Shown one piece after another: positions 11,511 through 23,058 of a stretch of 64,000 nt of DNA (the stretch's first letter is position 1; each line of letters starts with the position of its first letter). Both the position numbers and the translations under genes were made by a program. The DNA is from Ricinus communis (Eukaryota > Streptophyta > Magnoliopsida > Malpighiales > Euphorbiaceae): NCBI RefSeq assembly GCF_019578655.1, contig NC_063258.1, forward strand, positions 6,617,283 through 6,681,282, written 5' to 3'. A model generated the notes under the pieces. The model searched no databases. It saw only the letters and a list, made by a program, of their open reading frames with translations, and was not told the DNA's origin.

Positions 11511-12359
11511 TCTTATTACATGTCCATGATCATTACCGGTGTGCACACGGTCCTGATGTAACCCATCAGGCGGCATGTTCTACGAAAGCCACATCCCCAA
11601 ATCGAAATCATCACATATAATAAATATCATTGTATAATGAAATCATTCAACCATATCAAAATAACAATTAACAATTAAGAGTAAGACATCAGGCAACTCA
11701 TGTGGAAAACTGACTATATTTGGTATTATTATAACATTACTATAATAATACTTATATTATCTTCATTAATTAATAATCCAGTAAAAATTATTTACATTGA
11801 GATACTAATAACCAAATTAAGCATAAATTTCCAAAATAGCATATTAAAATCAAACTTAGCAATAGTGCAATGATTAAATGACTTTAACTCACAGAATTGG
11901 GCGACCTCCTAGCTCTGCTCCGGTGCCTCAGTTGGAGTGAGCCAAACAAACGGACAATATAGTCACGGAAAATAATTTATCAAAACGCTGAAACAATCGA
12001 CCTTTAATCCTAGGTCTAGACTCCTAGGACTGACTATCTAAGAATCTCAACTCGGGAGAATTCTACCGAAAATCCGGCAGAATCTCCCCTACAACACGGA
12101 CATTACCCCCCGTAAAAACGGGTCCAGGACTTGCCAGAAAAACACTCCAAATATCCAACAATTTAAACAACGGGAGTCGGGTCCCCAAACTTCACTATTT
12201 CCCGACTCCGCCACACAGCATAAAACACAAGGCAGACAAACTGACAAACAATTATTTTTGACTCACAAATATCATCAAGTACTCAATATAAACCATTAGA
12301 CAAAAATTTAAAATCAAAGGATTTCTAAAATCAACGGCCAGAGAAAATTACCGAGACGC

Positions 12360-12930
12360 CTAGTCGACTCGCCTCCGGCCGCTGGAGTCCGATCGACGAT
12401 CTGGACACACCATCGGACTCACAACGACGCGCTGATGACGATCCCCGCTTCGGATTTTTCGATCTGACACCCGATCATCTGGAGAAATTTGCGGACGATC
12501 ACGGCCGTCGATTTGCAAACGAAGCCCGATCGCTACGAAACTAGTGCCATCGCGAAGCTTGAGCAGAGGAGAGTCGGGATATGCCCTCCGATCGTCCATC
12601 CTCCGCCGGATGTCACCGGAAAAACCCAAAAACGCCGGCTGCCACCATTTTCTCTCTCCACCGGATCTTCCGTCTCCGGCCACCACAGGCATCGCCGGCC
12701 GCTTAAAAGAAAGGTCTCGCCAGAGAGAGCCGATCGCCACCCGACTCGGCCGGAACACGCCTGGAAGCCGCTTCCCGCTGGAGCCTCTGTTGCCATGGCC
12801 AACAGACGCCGCCCGGCCTCCGCGCATCGCCACCGACGTCCCCTTCTCTCTCTTCCGACGCTCCACTCTATCTCTCCCTGACAATTCTCCCTTCTTCCTT
12901 TCTTCTATATCGACATTTGACCCTTGAACT
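12360..12930 (-). other. GC-rich block of the LTR with an ORF frame shared by both copies
   Basis: The minus strand is open at 12884-12360 (174 codons, Arg-rich). Within it, RRMDDRR.YPDSP..KLR and GLRLQIDGRD.PQIS.DDRV match the frame at 1803-2069 in copy 1, whose frame is cut by a stop at 2067-2069. No known domain is recognised and the reading starts are arbitrary. It may simply be a conserved, CpG-rich transcribed part of the LTR rather than a protein gene. Confidence 0.35.
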
Positions 12931-13369
12931 TTTCCTTATTACAATGTGGTCCCTCAACTTTCTTAATTACTTACAATTTCATCCTGCAAAACTTCAATTT
13001 AACCCCCAAACTTCTTTTTAGCCTTTCAATTAAGCCCTCAACTATTTAATTTGGGCCAAAACCGAATTATTGAAAATACACAATTACACAAATACCCCTG
13101 ACCGACATATTTATTTACAAAAATACCAAACTCACAAATTTCCATTAAACCCTCCTAAAAATAACATTATACTTTCAATCCTTATTCCAAAATAAATTTC
13201 CAATATATAATTTTACTTATATAAATATGCATTTGGGAAAATTTGAATAACCAAAATATAATCATTTCTCAAATAATTTACTTGAATAATTTCTTAAAAT
13301 TTCAAACTAATTGGATATAGAAAATAACTCATTTATTAAATATATAAAAATTCGGGGTATTACATATTC

Positions 13370-13827
13370 CAACGAAATTATTTTAATACGATTCAATTTC
13401 AAGTAAAAAATCAATTAATTAAAACTTAGTTTTTAGGTTAGATGTTTTATAGTTTAGTAAATTAAAAAACAATAAAAATATTTTATTTTTATATATGTAA
13501 AATATTAATGAATTATATATTTAAAATATATAAAGCACTAAATCAATAAAAATATATTAAATAATAAATGAAATAATATAATATTAAATCAAGTTATAAC
13601 ATAATAATTTGATTTGATTTGATTTATATTATTGAAATGTTTAGTTTATTTAATTTTATGAGATGCTTCTATTTATTTAATTTTATATAAATGTTATGAA
13701 TATAGTAAAATAAAATTAAAGAAAAACAGAGAATAATTTTTTAATTAATGAATTTATCGTCATCAAAATTAATAAGTACTTAAAAATTTTAAAAAGATAT
13801 AACATATTTATATATCCAATAAAAGAC

Positions 13828-13830
<3 letters not shown>
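13370..13830. other. AT-rich sequence, nothing recognised
   Basis: Very AT-rich, with no coding frame or repeat boundary that can be supported. Confidence 0.3.

Positions 13831-13884
<54 letters not shown>
13831..13884. repeat. (TA)n microsatellite
   Basis: More than 25 TA dinucleotides without interruption. Confidence 0.9.
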
Positions 13885-13885
<1 letters not shown>

Positions 13886-14537
13886 CTAGTTAGTTATATA
13901 GTTAAATAATATTTTTATATTTTTGCTAAATCTTTTTAGTATGGTATTCTTTAATATTAATTTTATTGATTTTATAATTTTTATTGACATTAAAATTAAA
14001 CTACCCATAGAGCAGGTAATTATCTAATTAGTATTTAATTCTATAATATATTAAAAGATTTCATTTTTATTGGGTGTCATTTGTACCTTATGGATTATGA
14101 AAGGTCTATTCAGCATGTAGAAAAACAAATACAAATAGCTTTGTAGTTACTTTATCAATGAATAAAAATATATATTTGCCTTTTGGTTTGCTGAATAAGG
14201 GATAATGACAACTACGGTGTCTGAACTTTTTTAAAAATAACAATTTAGTGTTTCAACTTTTATTAAATACAATATAGTATGTTAATCAAACATAATTAAG
14301 TGCCCTGGGCAGTTTACCATTCAGTTGCCTTCAACACAATTTACACGTAGACGTAGGGATCCCTAGAAGTTGCTTAGTTGGTAGAGAATGAAGAAAATTG
14401 CATGTGTAAAGACATTGTTGCCCACAACAATAATATATAAAGAAAGAAAAAAAGGATTATGATTCCATCATATTAGTTATCACTTGTCCCTTCTTTTCAC
14501 CTTTCATCATAACTTTGAAATCTCAGCTTTGAAGAAG

Positions 14538-14801
14538 ATGAACTATTATGAAAGGCAAAGCATCATGAGAACATTGTGGATGAATTGAAATCCAGGTAGG
14601 ACGTTCATGACATGCGAGGATGGAAAATGCGATTTTTTGATATTGATTGATCCTTCCATGTGTGAGATAGCAAGGCAAGTAATTCCTAATTTGTTGAGAA
14701 GAATCAATAATGTGGAAGTTGAAATGCAAAGCAGCTTTACAAGGGAAAAATGGTTGCTGGCGTGGACAATTTTATCGATATTGGTCATTATATTCAAATA
14801 A
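14538..14801 (+). pseudogene. GRF-type zinc-finger protein remnant
   Basis: In one frame from the ATG at 14538 the sequence reads through RTLW, NPGRTFMTC, GKCDF, IDPSMCE, ARQVIPNLLRRIN and a C-terminal hydrophobic stretch (AWTILSILVIIF). This order is typical of small plant GRF zinc-finger proteins with a C-terminal membrane segment. The first zinc-ligand region (Y-Y-E where C-x-C-G is expected) is lost, and a TGA at 14586-14588 interrupts just before NPGR. The downstream piece 14607-14801 is open. I infer a decayed gene copy; family assignment rests on motif recall. Confidence 0.5.
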
Positions 14802-15497
14802 TAGCGACAGACGATGGTGTTGGTGATATTAGTGATGAAGAATGATGATGTAATTTAGGTTCTAATCTAATTTTAATCTAACTTATAGCCTTGGAAGTAT
14901 TTGCAATAGGTTTGTAGGTCTAATGTGTTAGATTATCAAAGTAATTTACGAAATTGTGTTTCACTTTGATGTAATATATGTTGTGTACTTTAAGCTATGT
15001 ATTTAAATTGTGAATGGCAGTGTTTATGAGCAATTTTGATATGAAATTATGTATTTTTACTAATGTTGGAATAATATTTGATAAAATACTTAAAATAAAA
15101 TGGGCAAAGGAACAAATCAAAACTTATTCCTTGAATCCTATAAATTGCACAAAAGAATCCGACAATAACACTATGAAATTAAGAAAAAGATATGTATTAT
15201 GTTGTTCCAAAATATTTTACATCAAGTAAAGAAAATGCATTAGTCTGTCCCAAAATGGCTACATGAAATAAGACGAAACCCAAAAAGAACACAAGTGCTT
15301 TTCTTTGTCCCAAATGGATTACATGAAGTATGGTAGAACAAAATGTCAAATATAACAAATTGACAGAACTAAAAAATTCATAAAAGTTGTGATGTGAAGA
15401 ATAGTCTTATAATACCCGACCCGACATTACTGACACTGTTGTTTTATATTATAATTAACTTATCAACATATTTTCATAATATTTATCACATAAAAAA
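14802..15497. other. Intergenic sequence
   Basis: No supported gene. A short open frame at 15014-15229 has no recognisable features and lies in AT-rich DNA. Upstream, 14195-14360 resembles widespread plant repeat ends (TTTAAAAATAACAATTTAGTG). Confidence 0.25.
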
Positions 15498-15600
15498 TAG
15501 GGCTGCAAAGTCGAGCCACTCGCAAGCTACTCGGAGCTAAGCTCGATAAAAGCTCGTTAGAGTTCGTTCGTCAAGATAAATGAGCCAAGTTTGTCAGGAT
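15498..15600 (+). mobile_element. hAT-like transposon end fragment
   Basis: The start TAGGGCTGCAAAGTCGAGCC, followed by repeated GAGCT/CTCG motifs, is characteristic of hAT-superfamily ends in plants. No opposite terminus was found, so it is an orphan or a decayed element. Confidence 0.4.
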
Positions 15601-16367
15601 AATATATTTTAATTGAAAAAATAATTAAATAAATAGACCATAAAAATTCAAATTTTATTACATTAAATTAACAATATATACTAATAAATTAAGTTTTAAA
15701 TATAAATTTTCTAATTGAATAATTTTAGTGTTACTTAATCAAGTATTAGTTTACTAACATTATTAATTAAGTTGGCATTTGATTATGTACATTTAATTAT
15801 TATTAATATTTTACCAATTTATTTCTTATCTTAAATTAATTGAAGTAAAACAATAAAATAAAAATTATATATAAAAATAATATAGTTTTGGTGTATGATA
15901 TATGTAACTCAATTCAACCTAAACTACAGTGTCTTACTATAAAAATATGTAGTTTTAGTGTTGAATGAACAATACATGAGGTTTTCGTGTGGATTAAAAC
16001 TTAAAGATATTTGAGAAATTATAGTTTATGCATTTATAAATTAACGAGACATAAGTAAATTCTTTATACTATGCTCAATGTGAAGCTTATAGATAAAGTA
16101 AAAACTATTATAGATGATTATTATCTTTAGCGCTTTTTGCAATTGTATTATCTTTAATATTTTTTATAAAAATAATATTGCATTATCTTTAGCGCTTTTA
16201 GAAGTTTTAAATCATTGCAAGCTATATTATATTATTTGTGTTGTGATATGTTGTTATGTTTTAATTTTATTTGTTGTGTTCATAGAGTTTGTTAAACTTT
16301 TTATTTTTTTATCAAGAATTTAATTTAATTATTTTAGTTTCTTTGTTTATATGTATATTTTTCTTTT

Positions 16368-16666
16368 TTGTATAAAGACCAACGCTGGTTTGGCCGGAAA
16401 GACACCAACAGCCCGTCACAATGTTGTTTCCTTTTTCAGTCGTTTTCCGGCTACAAAATGTTAAGCTTGAGCTGCTGCGGGTTTGGGAAGGCTGTGGGCG
16501 GTGGCTCTTTGCTTAGGTGGCTGAAACAAGTGGGGAAAAGGGAAGGAGCAGCTGTTTGACGTGGTGGAGGTCAAAGGGGAAGGAAATGGGTCCTGTATAT
16601 GGTAAGAAAAGTGAAAAGAAAATGAAATGGGTGGGAATAAAAATAAGTGGTTTTGGGTACTTGCAA

Positions 16667-16670
<4 letters not shown>
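16368..16670. other. Unresolved higher-GC segment
   Basis: This 300-bp patch is less AT-rich than its surroundings. The plus strand is open at 16368-16559 (ends GKAVGGGSLLRWLKQVGKR..) and the minus strand at 16670-16461 (Pro/Ser/Phe-rich). Neither product is recognised. It may be an old exon or transposon piece; I do not call a gene. Confidence 0.2.

Positions 16671-16707
<37 letters not shown>
16669..16707. repeat. (ATT)n microsatellite
   Basis: Thirteen ATT trinucleotides in a row, followed after 14 bases by a short TA run (about 16721-16736). Confidence 0.9.
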
Positions 16708-16739
16708 TGTTTTATTAAGGTATATATATATATATAATA

Positions 16740-18703
16740 TTAATGTGTTTATGTATTCTATTTTATTATTATCATAATCATTTTAGAGTAGGGTTTATAT
16801 AATTTTTTTACAAGATAAAGTGAAAATTATAGGAATATATTTATAAAGTTGGAAATCTCAAAATGAAATTTTTTAAACATAATATCTTTATATTATATTG
16901 TTGACATATTTGACAGATTTAGATTTCATTAATATGTAATCGATAATCTAATAATTAAAAGTATTACTTTTTATGTTGTCAAATTTTTTTTTTTTGTTTT
17001 TGTGAAGGATGTTCATCATTTATAATCTATATTCATTAATTAATTCTGATTAATTCAATAATTACAACTTTATATACGTTCGTCAAGTTTAAAATTTTAT
17101 TTATAATTGTTTATCTATGAAATATTATTTTCAAAAGAAAATGGTGTTGATTTTTAAATGAAAATCAAATTCAGTCTTTGTGATGGATATTGAGAAATTT
17201 TGAGTTAAATATTATTTGCCCTATGTAGTTTGGCCTAATATATGAGTCAGTCCCTGCATTTTTCTATTATATTAAAATCTTCTTGAATTTTAATAAAACT
17301 AACTACTACTATCTTCTGTGTTAGTTGAAGGATTAAACTGATAATTTAATATTATAATTTCATCCTTAAATTTATTATCAAATATCAAACTCATTCATTA
17401 TCAAATTAGAGCGAAATTTATAGCGCAAGTTAGTTTTAATGTCTAAGTAAAATAATAAATTTAATATTATTTTTTTAAAATTTTTTATTTTTAATACAAT
17501 TTAATTCAAGCAATTTAAATATTTTAAAACTACTTACATTTACAATAATATTAGTAAATTACTATATAATTTAATTTTAATTATTAATATAAAATAAATA
17601 TTTCTAGTTAAAAGATATCATTCTATTGTTATTTTTATTATATATTATAGTTAAATTATATAAAAAATTAAAATTAAATTAAATAATCATGTCTTAATCT
17701 GTGAAATAATCTACAAATTAAATTGACAAATTCACTATCAAGGAAGATATCATGTTAATCTTGTATGATAGAAATAAAATTTTTTATTAACTATTCAAAT
17801 GAGATTAATACGAATAAAGTTTTTATTATCTAGTAAAAATAATAACTTGTAACTATTTATTTTATTTAAAATTTAAAATTAAATTACAAGTAATTTAATA
17901 ATATTAAATAAAATAAATATTTTTAATATATTTAAATTCTTTTAGAATTATATATATTAAAAGAAATAGAAGATATAAACAAGTAAAATTTATACTCATT
18001 AATTAATTCAAATAGAGAGACATTATATATATAATATTAACATAACGTAAATTATTTTTATAATAGTAAAAACAGAAAGTCTAATTAAAATTATATTATA
18101 AATATTTATATTAGACATAAATATATTTTTAATAAAATAAAATTATTAAATAATAAATATTTAACATTTATACAATAAATATAAACATGCAATGCATATC
18201 AATCAATATAAATTATAATTAAAAAAGTCAGAACACAATATAGCCTTCTCTTAAGGAATTATGAAAATATTATTTTTCTTTTAAAAAGGTATCCAACCTA
18301 TAATTCTGTTTTGTTGAGTTTTTTTTATTTTTTTAATAAATTCAATTTGTTCAGTTAAATTTTCAAAAATTGAAATTAATTTAGTTCAATTCAGTTTTAG
18401 ATTCAAAAAATTAATTTAACTAAATCAATCAAACTAAATGAATTTTGCTACTTATTAGTAAAAACAATATTTAAAATATTAATTTTTAAAAAATAGATAT
18501 TAAATTCAGTTATGTTTAATTCGGTTAAATTTCCTATCTTGTCTCTCAGGTTAATTCAGAGTAATTCAGTTTAGTCTCTTATGTGGATCAGTTTGGTAAT
18601 ATTCGATTGAATCTAATTTAATTTGGTTTAGTCTCTTGTTCGATTAAGTTTTGATTTAATTTGGTTTAATCATATCTTATATGGTTCCATTCAATATAAG
18701 TTT
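16740..18703. other. AT-rich intergenic region with repeat remnants
   Basis: No coding sequence. Near 17210-17340 the text (CCCTATGTAGTTTGGCC...) resembles ends of non-autonomous plant transposons. Near 18330-18660 there are dispersed CAGTTTAG/TTCGGTTAAAT motifs of the kind seen at hAT ends. The viral homology begins at about 18704. Confidence 0.3.
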
Positions 18704-19520
18704 TCTAGGATTCTCTTCAAACCCACATCTTGTTGAAGATGAGAAAGATGGGTTTGTTTACCTTTGATCAAAGCATTGATTTCAAAATTGTAAATGGAAT
18801 GTGCTTTGATAAGATTCAAATTTCTCTTTTTTGGCTTTTCTAGAAAAGGAAAAACAATCTTTGAATCTTTAGCTTTGAAAATGATTCCAGTTGTTACTTT
18901 AAAGGGAGTTATCAAATTGATAAACGGAGTCCCTAAGATAACGATTTCTTTGAAGATCCTTTGTAAGAATAAAAACATTCTTTAAAGCAATATTATTATT
19001 AAGAATTGCGGCTTCAGTTTTACCAGCAATCTTAATCTTTGAAGAATTGGCTGAAGTTAGCCTTTCTTTGGTTTCTTGATGAAACCTTTTAGGAACCAGT
19101 TCGCAGTTGATACAATTGAGGTCGCTCCTGTATCAAACAACGCGATGGTTTCTATCTGGAAATCACCAGGGAAAACAAGCTTTATTTGAATCAAATATTT
19201 TCTTGAAGTAATTTCCTTTAAAACATTGATAAAGTTTTCAGAACATTTTGAAACTTCAAGGTTTTGAAGATCATTTTCCTCATCGGAATCGAATCACTAT
19301 TACTGTTTGAGGATCGAGCTTTGAAGCAAAACAGAATCATTTTGTTGTTTTTCTTTCAACTCTTTCGAGTTCTGTTTTGATGGTTTTAATCTCCTTGGAG
19401 TTCTGAACAGTGGGAAGAGGGTTTTTCAACTTCTTCCCTTTGTCCAAAATCATAGTAAGATCATAAGTATTCTTACTAGAAGAAGGAACTGAGATTCAGT
19501 TTTTAAAATTTCTTTTAAAA
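18704..19520 (-). pseudogene. Pararetroviral protease and start of reverse transcriptase, fragment 1
   Basis: This matches the protease-to-RT junction of the longer copy at 26900-27700. The open part 18978-18691 contains ILGTPFINLITPFKV and IVFPFLEKPKKRNLNL. The region around 19115 corresponds to the aspartic-protease DTG site but has lost one base relative to the copy at 24051. Viral homology stops at 18704, inside the RT leader, where AT-rich host-like DNA begins. It is a truncated remnant without RT catalytic motifs. Confidence 0.75.
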
Positions 19521-20655
19521 CTGCTTTTGAATAAGAGGATCACTAATATGCTTTACGTACCTCAAGAAGAGCTTCTTGTTGCCTAGTGAGCATATTAATG
19601 TTCTTAGAAGAGCTCTCCGAATCATCTCCGAACAATCGATTGAGGTTTTGATTTCATCAATTTGAAATTCTTCCTCACTGTTTGAGAACTCTGATTCAGA
19701 TGAATCAACTAGAAGAGCAGAAATCTTTTGCAAAACTTCTTCTTCTATTTGAAGCTCAAGAAGTCTTTTGGAAAACTTACAATACTTCGAAGTATGGCCT
19801 TTCTTACCACATTTAAAGCATGTAATTTTTGAAAAATCTTTTTTAGAATCTTTCCTTGGAAATTTAGAATGAAATTTGGAAGTTGCTAAGCTTCTTACAG
19901 GTAAGGTTGCTAAGGAGCTCGGCATTTTTGTCTTTAAGCAGAGAAGGGTCTCCTATGAAATGTAAGGAAATAGTGAGGATTAGAGTTGACACTGCATCCT
20001 CAATCGGATTTCCTATTTCATGTAGAATGGGAGTTCCTTCTACTGTGGTTTGGATAGCACCTAGGATTTGGAGTTGCTGTGCTTGAGTGAGATGATAATC
20101 CCACCATCCTTTTAACTGGCCAGAAAATCCAGCTATCTGGAGCTCAGCAATGGCTCTATCGGAGGTACCACTTTAGGTTTTATAGGCATTGGCTGCCATG
20201 GTCATCTGTTGTAAGAGACCAAGGATGTTGTATTCAGACATTCCATCTATATTCCATTCATAGACGGAGGAGGCATTGAATCTAGACTGGGTTAGGATGT
20301 TGTTCCTATTCTCAATTTCTAGATCTGAAGCAGTACTCCTAGGAGTATTCCAGGTTAATCTAGGGGCTTGGATTCCCAATCTGTTGATGTTGAAAGGTTT
20401 TGGAATGAGGCTTTCAAGCTCTGAATCATCTGATTCATCGCTTTGGGCTTGTCCTATTGCACTGATATTCCTACTGCTTTGAGGAGTATCTGGCACTAGA
20501 TTTTTGGACGACTCAGAGGTTGCTAATCTACTCAACTGTTCTCTGACTGCTTTGGAAAACTCAGTTTGCTTTTGGAAATGGTCTTGGCTCGGCTTTGTAA
20601 GCTGATAAGGCTTAAAAACTGGGTTTTTAAGCTTTTCTGACTGGTTCGACTCTTT
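19521..20655 (-). pseudogene. Pararetroviral coat-protein fragment 1 (internally deleted)
   Basis: 20535-20173 is the N-terminal coat region (acidic DESDDSELES, then PRLTWNTPRS and FNASSVYEWN). 19925-19515 carries the CCHC knuckle C-FKC-GKKGH-TSKYC. The middle of the coat protein is missing: the join near 19875 falls in TTTGGAAG, an 8-nt word present at both parental positions (28075-28085 and 28520-28530 in the longer copy). At 20655 the coat frame is joined directly to the viral leader, so the movement-protein region is absent from this copy. Confidence 0.75.
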
Positions 20656-21180
20656 TGGTTGACCAGAAAATATTAAGCAGTGAAGATTTAGGTCTGAGTT
20701 CGTGGCATTGTAACCAGATCCACGCTTTTAGCAGCCTGTGGGAGCTTTAAATGCTCTTGCAGAATCTGTTTTCCAGCCTATAAACTTATAGATCTGAAAA
20801 TAAATTTGGACAGAAACAACCAGCAAGTTTCTGATGTGCAGGATCCTCTTACGAGGCAAGCACAGAGCATACGCTTGATGATGGGGAAAGAAGAAGAAGA
20901 TAAATAAAGAAGATAAACTTTGAATGCTTTATTGATAATAACAGGCTTTGAACATAAACATATAAACAACTTTGAAAGCTTTAAACAAACATACAACTTT
21001 GTAAAACTTTGAAACAAGAAGAATATAGACTTACAAGAGGAGTTACAAGATTTCTCTCTCTCTCACTCACTCTTTTCACTCTAATTTCTTCTGTGAGAAT
21101 TAGACTCAGGAAGAGCTTTCTTTCTTTCTCTCTTCTATGTTTTACTGAATTCTAAATTCTGAGGGATGAAGAAGGAGGAC
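20656..21180 (-). promoter_or_regulatory. Viral leader/R region, copy with intact promoter context
   Basis: The minus strand contains a transcribed-leader-like stretch: CT/GA-rich start (21000-21110), AATAAA at 20933-20928, then the leader ending at AATATTTTCT near 20656. The same stretch appears four to five times at 33-39 kb. Here it is preceded by a TATA box and lacks the inverted arm found in the other copies, so this copy probably represents the ancestral arrangement. The primer site present in other copies has been lost at the 20655 join. Confidence 0.65.
20928..20933 (-). terminator. Viral poly(A) signal AATAAA
   Basis: The minus strand reads TATCAATAAAGCATTC. It lies about 250 bases downstream of the TATA box, the usual pararetrovirus arrangement in which the terminally redundant RNA passes the signal once and stops the second time. 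Copies recur in the 33-38 kb units. Confidence 0.6.
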
Positions 21181-21182
21181 TC

Positions 21183-21196
21183 CTCTATATATAGAG
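21183..21196 (-). promoter_or_regulatory. TATA box of the viral promoter
   Basis: CTCTATATATAGAG is a perfect palindrome containing TATATATAG. On the minus strand it precedes the CT-rich leader. A start site about 30 bases downstream (near 21155) is inferred. Confidence 0.6.
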
Positions 21197-21369
21197 GTCT
21201 TGGAGCTTTGGATACTTGTCACGGGCTTTGGATGCTTTGCTTAGTGGAGAAGAAATGATTCCACTTGTCTTTGGAGTCTTGTGGAGATGCTTCACATGCT
21301 TTGGAGTCTTTTGATAATGCCAACCGTCTTTTGAGAAAGTTGTCGGCCATGCTTTGAAGGAATCTTTTG

Positions 21370-21476
21370 CTTTTTTTTTTGACTTTTCTTTTTCTTTTGT
21401 CTTTTGTCTTTTCTTTTCTTTTCTTTTCTTTTCTTTTCTTTTTTTTTCTTTTCTTTTCTTTTTCTTTTCTTTTCCG
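21370..21476 (-). repeat. (GAAAA)n-type purine tract upstream of the viral TATA box
   Basis: The minus strand is almost pure purine for about 100 bases, built from AAAAG/AAAAGG words. It lies between ORF2 and the TATA box. It creates Lys-rich open frames that are not genes. It may be a promoter element, a polypurine priming region or simple-sequence expansion. Confidence 0.7.
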
Positions 21477-21610
21477 GGCTTTAGTGTGGGCTTTTGGCCC
21501 AACACAAATAACCTGGGCTACCATTTCCGGTTTTTAACCCATGGGCTTTTAAAGAAGGAGATAATATTTATGAGATTTTGAGTATCCCATAACAATCGTC
21601 TCCCACCGGG

Positions 21611-23058
21611 TCATCCAAATCGAATGCGGGAAGAGGATGATGATGAGGCTTTGGATTTGCCTTTAGAAGAAGGCCTCGGACAAACTGTTTTATAAGTTGT
21701 AGGAAATCTTCTTCGGTTTGAAGTGCAAGCTTTGGAAGGAGAAAAGACTTCGTACAAGAACGTTGTTTGTTCTTTAGGAGGAGGCAAGAAGCTATGTTTG
21801 GTCAAGAAGTTTTGAACGGCTTTTAGGGACAGTTTGTCTTGGTGGTTGAATTTATCCCACCATTTTACTTTGAATCGACGGATAAGTGTAATCTCACCAT
21901 CCCGGAAGCGGATTGAAGTGAAAGTACCATACACATACCCGTGGGTAAAAAGAAATTTGAACAGAAAAGGAGAAGCGGGGGAAAACGCTTTTCCATGGAA
22001 TTTGGTTTGTAATTTGTTTTGAATAGGTTGAACAGGGGTAAGACTTCGGGAATAAGAGTCTCAGGGGCATTACCGTAGTAATTCCACCACTGTTTAAACC
22101 AGTAAGGGATTTTGGAGGTTTGGATATTGGTGTCGAAGTAGAATAGCCAGGAGTGGCTTCTTCCTTCGTTTTGGATAAGAAAGGTATTGAACCAGGCTTG
22201 CTGGTAATCCCAATAGGAGAAAGATGTGTTAAGATTTGAAGGGTAGGTTCTTTTTAGAGAAGTAGGGAAGGAACGAAGAGAGTGTAAATCCATACCCCAA
22301 TCAGACGGGTGAAGGATTCTTTGGATTGTGCATGTTGAATATGCAGGGTCTTTATGGGCTTTGTCTTTTTGAAATGCTTGAATTTGGTACGAACCAGTAA
22401 CCTCAAGGATTGACTGGTAATAAGCCTGAGGCTTTGAAATATTCCAGGGTTTAAAAAACCAACCTGGAGGGAAAATCTTTGAAACTAGTTTTGAGGGGCT
22501 TTCTGTGCAAAATCCTTCCTCAATGGTTAAAACATTTTGAAAAATAGGTTTTCCCAAATAGTCATTTGATTTAAAACGTTTTGATTGCGTCAAAACAATC
22601 TCCTGAGAGTTTGGCTTTGAAAGACTATTTGAGTTTTGAGATAGATTTGGAGGGAAAATTTCTATCTCGGTATTTTGAAAAGGGATAGATAATATACCTT
22701 TACCCTTTGTGGAGGAAGATGACGACTTTGGAGTTGCTTCTAGCTTTGGAATAATTTGCTTTGTAGATGGTTCAGACAGGGATTGAACCATTTGTCTTTT
22801 GTATTCTTCTATTCTTTGAATGAATTCAGGGTCTTGCTGGGCAAGCCATTCCTGAATTTGTTTGGCTTGGTCGGCTTTGAAGGGATCCATTTGTTGTTGA
22901 ACTGGATCCGGTTGATTAATTTCTTCTTGGATTATCTCAGTCCAAGTCCTGATGGGCTTTGAAGTTGAAGGGAGAACTTCCTTCACTGTGCTTTGAATTT
23001 GGGCCGGCTTTGAAGTGGCCGTGGACTTTTCTTCTTTGGATTTTGACTTTCTTGGCAT
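21611..23058 (-). pseudogene. Pararetroviral ORF2, copy 1 (function unknown, one frameshift)
   Basis: ATG at 23058-23056 (MPRKSKSKEEK); stop at 21613-21611. The N-terminus is basic, followed by a Pro/Gln/Ser-rich segment and a C-terminal half rich in Trp/Phe/Tyr (FFKPWNISKPQAYYQS, WLFYFDTN, YWFKQWWNYYGN). Total length would be about 480 codons. A frameshift near 21940 splits it: this copy has CCCGTGGG where copy 2 has CCCAGGG and stays open. The tail continues in the second frame to a Ser-rich end. I recognise no enzyme domain. Its place after RNase H matches the second ORF reported for florendoviruses. Confidence 0.65.

Larger units (their letters stand above)
10588..13364 (-). mobile_element. 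Solo LTR of the same family, copy 2
   Basis: The plus strand starts TGTCACGACCCC and ends GGGGTATTACA, with 5-bp direct repeats TATTC at 10583-10587 and 13365-13369, so insertion boundaries are precise. Relative to copy 1 the element is inverted: its internal repeats, the GC-rich block and the AGCTCTGCTCCGG region all occur in reverse order and strand. No gag/pol is present. The conserved termini and clean target-site duplication make this the reference for the family in the window. Confidence 0.85.

Noticed and set aside
12489..12927. Plus-strand ORFs of 127-130 codons over the GC-rich LTR block
   Set aside because: They lie opposite the frame shared by both LTR copies and have no counterpart in copy 1. 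GC-rich DNA has few stops by chance.
21185..21581. Lys/Arg/Glu-rich ORFs (minus) and Phe-rich ORF (plus)
   Set aside because: They are translations of the purine/pyrimidine simple-sequence tract upstream of the viral TATA box.
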